Shown here: positions 7,164-8,418 of the stretch, piece by piece
Layout of the letters: the number at the start of each line of letters is the position of its first letter
Numbering within the stretch: position 1 is the first letter of the stretch
From: an uncultured Actinomycetes bacterium
GTDB lineage: Bacteria > Actinomycetota > Thermoleophilia > Solirubrobacterales > Solirubrobacteraceae
NCBI GenBank assembly: GCA_937888775.1
Contig: CALAQT010000201.1
Coordinates: 1-8,418, forward strand
Direction of reading: 5' to 3'
DNA length: 8,418 nt
Translations under genes and position numbers: made by a program
The notes under the pieces: generated by a model
Told to the model about the DNA's origin: nothing
Seen by the model: the letters and a program-made list of their open reading frames with translations, nothing else
Databases searched by the model: none

Positions 7164-7181
7164 TCCAGGACCGCGGCTCCG

Positions 7182-7187
7182 TACCCT
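7182..7187 (+). promoter_or_regulatory. Putative -10 element (TACCCT) for a leaderless membrane-protein transcript
   Basis: TACCCT fits TANNNT and lies 6 nt before the GTG at 7194, the spacing seen in leaderless actinobacterial genes, where transcription starts at the start codon. The intervening GGAGGC resembles a ribosome binding site but is only 1 nt from the GTG, too close to act as one. No clear -35 is visible; its expected position falls at the end of the tandem repeat. Confidence 0.45.
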
Positions 7188-7193
7188 GGAGGC

Positions 7194-8021
7194 GTGGCAC
7201 TCGCATTCATTCCCTCCGACGCCAGTCTGCTGGTATTGCAGGCCGGCGTCGTGGCGGCGCCGCGGATAGCGCCCGGCACCGAGCGGCTCAAGCGGCTCTC
7301 CGGGCGCGGCTGGGCGCTGATCCCGATCGGCTCGATCGTGGGGGTGATCTTTGCGATCCGCTACGTCTCCGATACGGCGACCGGATTGACCTATTTGGCA
7401 CTCGTGGCGGTACCGTTGCTGGCCGCGGCGGCGCTCGGCTGGGCTGCGCGCGGGGCCAGACCGCTGGCGGCGCTCGCGGCAGTCGGTCTGTTCGTCGCCG
7501 CTTGGACGGCGCGGGGCTCCCTGGTGGGGGAGGCGGCGGCGGCCCTGCTGTCTGCGCTCAGCTGCGTCACGCTCGGCGTCCTGCTGGCGGCAGTTACGCC
7601 GCCCGCCTGGCTGAAGCTCGGGATCGTGCTGATGGCGGCGGCCGATGTCTGGCTGGTGGTGTCAGATCTGCTCCAGGCCCCCAACGCGACGCTGGTTGCC
7701 GCCAGCCCCGGGGGAGGTCTCCCGCAGCTGCAGAGCGAGCTGTTCGGCTCTGTGTCGCTGGGCTACGGCGACCTGTTCGTGGCGGCCCTGCTCGGAGCCG
7801 TACTGGCCGGCCAGGTTCGACGCCAGCGCTCCGGGGCGCTGCTGACGCTGGTGCTGGCCGCCGCGTTTGACCTGCTGTTCTTCGTCGTCAACGAGCTGCC
7901 GGCCACCGTGCCCGTCGCGCTAGCGCTGCTGATCTCCGAGGCCTGGGGGCGTCGGCCGGTGCTTAGTGCTGGTCGTCTCCGGTCGAAGCCGGCGGACGGG
8001 ACTCCTCGGCCAGTGAGGTGA
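7194..8021 (+). CDS. Polytopic membrane protein with a presenilin/SPP-like GxGD arrangement (function unproven)
   Basis: A 275-residue protein I do not recognise by name. About nine hydrophobic segments can be drawn: 8-22 (weak), 39-58, 63-84, 91-106, 111-134, 139-160, 182-206, 214-232 and 237-251. There is no separate signal peptide. The sixth has an embedded Asp (AAADVWLVV, Asp151). The seventh contains GYGD (190-193) in SLGYGDLFVAALLGAVLAG. The ninth begins LPATVPVALALL (235-246). In presenilin and signal peptide peptidases, TM6 has YD, TM7 has GxGD and TM9 starts with PAL, with similar spacing in the SPP/PSH members. Here the two Asp are 42 residues apart and the proline lies 43 after the second. 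The Tyr before the first Asp is Ala and PAL is only partial (PAT), so protease function is a hypothesis. The GTG start is favoured by the leaderless-type -10. The basic C-terminal tail is overlapped by the convergent next gene. Confidence 0.78.
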   Translation: MALAFIPSDASLLVLQAGVVAAPRIAPGTERLKRLSGRGWALIPIGSIVGVIFAIRYVSDTATGLTYLALVAVPLLAAAALGWAARGARPLAALAAVGLFVAAWTARGSLVGEAAAALLSALSCVTLGVLLAAVTPPAWLKLGIVLMAAADVWLVVSDLLQAPNATLVAASPGGGLPQLQSELFGSVSLGYGDLFVAALLGAVLAGQVRRQRSGALLTLVLAAAFDLLFFVVNELPATVPVALALLISEAWGRRPVLSAGRLRSKPADGTPRPVR

Positions 8022-8418
8022 TCGCCAGGGTGCCGCGGGCGGCCTCCTCGAGCACGTCGGTGGCCTCTTCGGCCGAACGCGCGTAGAGCTCGACGAGCAG
8101 ATGCACGACGATCCGATCCTCATCGTGCTTGTGGAAGCGCACGTGGGTGAAGAACTCACGGGTGCCGTGGTCGCCGAAGGCGGCGTAGGAGAGCGCGTCG
8201 CCCGCCTCGGGACCGGAGCAGGTCTCGACGTCGTCGGCGTCGACGGTCACCGTGCAGGAGGCGACCCAGGGGGTGCCGGCGATCATCCGCTCCCAGCGGT
8301 CCTCGATCGGCTCGACCCGCCCGTTGTGAAAGCCCAGATGCGGCTGATCGTGCATGCATTCGAGGCACTGGACGACGGCCTCCTGCATCTCGTCGACGAC
8401 CTCGCCGCGCTCCCCGCT
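7963..8418 (-). CDS. Conserved-looking soluble protein of unknown function, 5' end outside window
   Basis: The frame is open to the window edge. The first in-frame ATG is at 8388, giving 141 residues, but ten more codons upstream (SGERGEVVDE) read like natural protein, so the gene is probably partial. No membrane segment or signal peptide is seen. Numbered from that ATG, there is CLEC (Cys8, Cys11), Cys45, Cys57, and a His-rich strand HVRFHKHDEDRIVVHLLVELYA at about 82-103 (written here with its key His82, His86, His88, His96). This is followed by a likely helix ARSAEEATDVLEEAARG and an acidic, disordered tail. The Cys and His residues could hold a metal, but no named motif was recognised. 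The alternating pattern and sensible amino-acid composition argue for a real gene. It overlaps the convergent membrane-protein gene by 59 nt. No function is proposed. Confidence 0.72.
   Translation of the reverse strand, partial: SGERGEVVDEMQEAVVQCLECMHDQPHLGFHNGRVEPIEDRWERMIAGTPWVASCTVTVDADDVETCSGPEAGDALSYAAFGDHGTREFFTHVRFHKHDEDRIVVHLLVELYARSAEEATDVLEEAARGTLAITSLAEESRPPASTGDDQH

Noticed and set aside
7086..7176. CRISPR-like array
   Set aside because: The units are directly adjacent without spacers, and the first overlaps the coding end of pckG, so it is a simple tandem duplication.
7194..8021. Type IV prepilin peptidase as the explanation for GYGD
   Set aside because: Those enzymes place the first Asp in an early helix and lack a proline-Ala element in the last helix. 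Here the Asp, GxGD and LPAT order fits the presenilin/SPP layout better, and no pilus genes are present.

Overview
The window is about 8.4 kb of GC-rich, gene-dense bacterial chromosome. Several features suggest an actinobacterium, possibly Thermoleophilia/Solirubrobacterales: very high G+C at third codon positions, GTG and TTG starts, a GTP-type PEP carboxykinase, a gene start that looks leaderless (TANNNT 6 nt before a GTG), and a decayed HNH endonuclease of the DUF222/13E12 type that is abundant in Actinomycetota. The taxonomic call is inference; no rRNA or other marker is present.

Layout, left to right. (1) 1-2634, plus strand: the 3' part of a sulfate/thiosulfate ABC importer operon, cysT (5' end outside the window), cysW and cysA, with overlapping genes. 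The substrate-binding protein would be expected upstream, outside the window. (2) 2659-4193, minus strand, convergent to cysA: mcl, a malyl-CoA/beta-methylmalyl-CoA lyase of the Chloroflexus type, followed 11 nt later by an Rrf2-family regulator with no cysteines. (3) 4194-4670: a divergent intergenic region holding a perfect inverted repeat just upstream of the mcl ribosome binding site and the remnant of an HNH endonuclease gene on the minus strand. (4) 4671-5174, plus strand: a single-hotdog MaoC/FkbR2-type acyl-CoA hydratase. (5) 5264-7102, plus strand: pckG, preceded by two short perfect palindromes and followed by a 26-bp tandem repeat that includes its own stop codon. (6) 7194-8021, plus strand: an unrecognised polytopic membrane protein whose last four predicted helices carry Asp, GYGD and a proline-Ala (PAL-like) element in the order found in presenilin/signal peptide peptidase-type intramembrane aspartyl proteases. 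(7) 7963-8418, minus strand: the 3' part of an unrecognised soluble protein that overlaps gene 6 tail to tail by 59 nt.

How the genes may work together. CysTWA imports sulfate. The neighbouring Rrf2 protein resembles the cysteine-free branch that includes CymR, so it could link this locus to sulfur status, although it appears cotranscribed with mcl. The MaoC protein and Mcl would catalyse consecutive steps (mesaconyl-CoA to beta-methylmalyl-CoA, then cleavage to glyoxylate and propionyl-CoA) in an ethylmalonyl-CoA or 3-hydroxypropionate type pathway. PckG would then draw the resulting C4 acids to phosphoenolpyruvate for gluconeogenesis. The most unusual item is the presenilin-like membrane protein, which remains a motif-level hypothesis.
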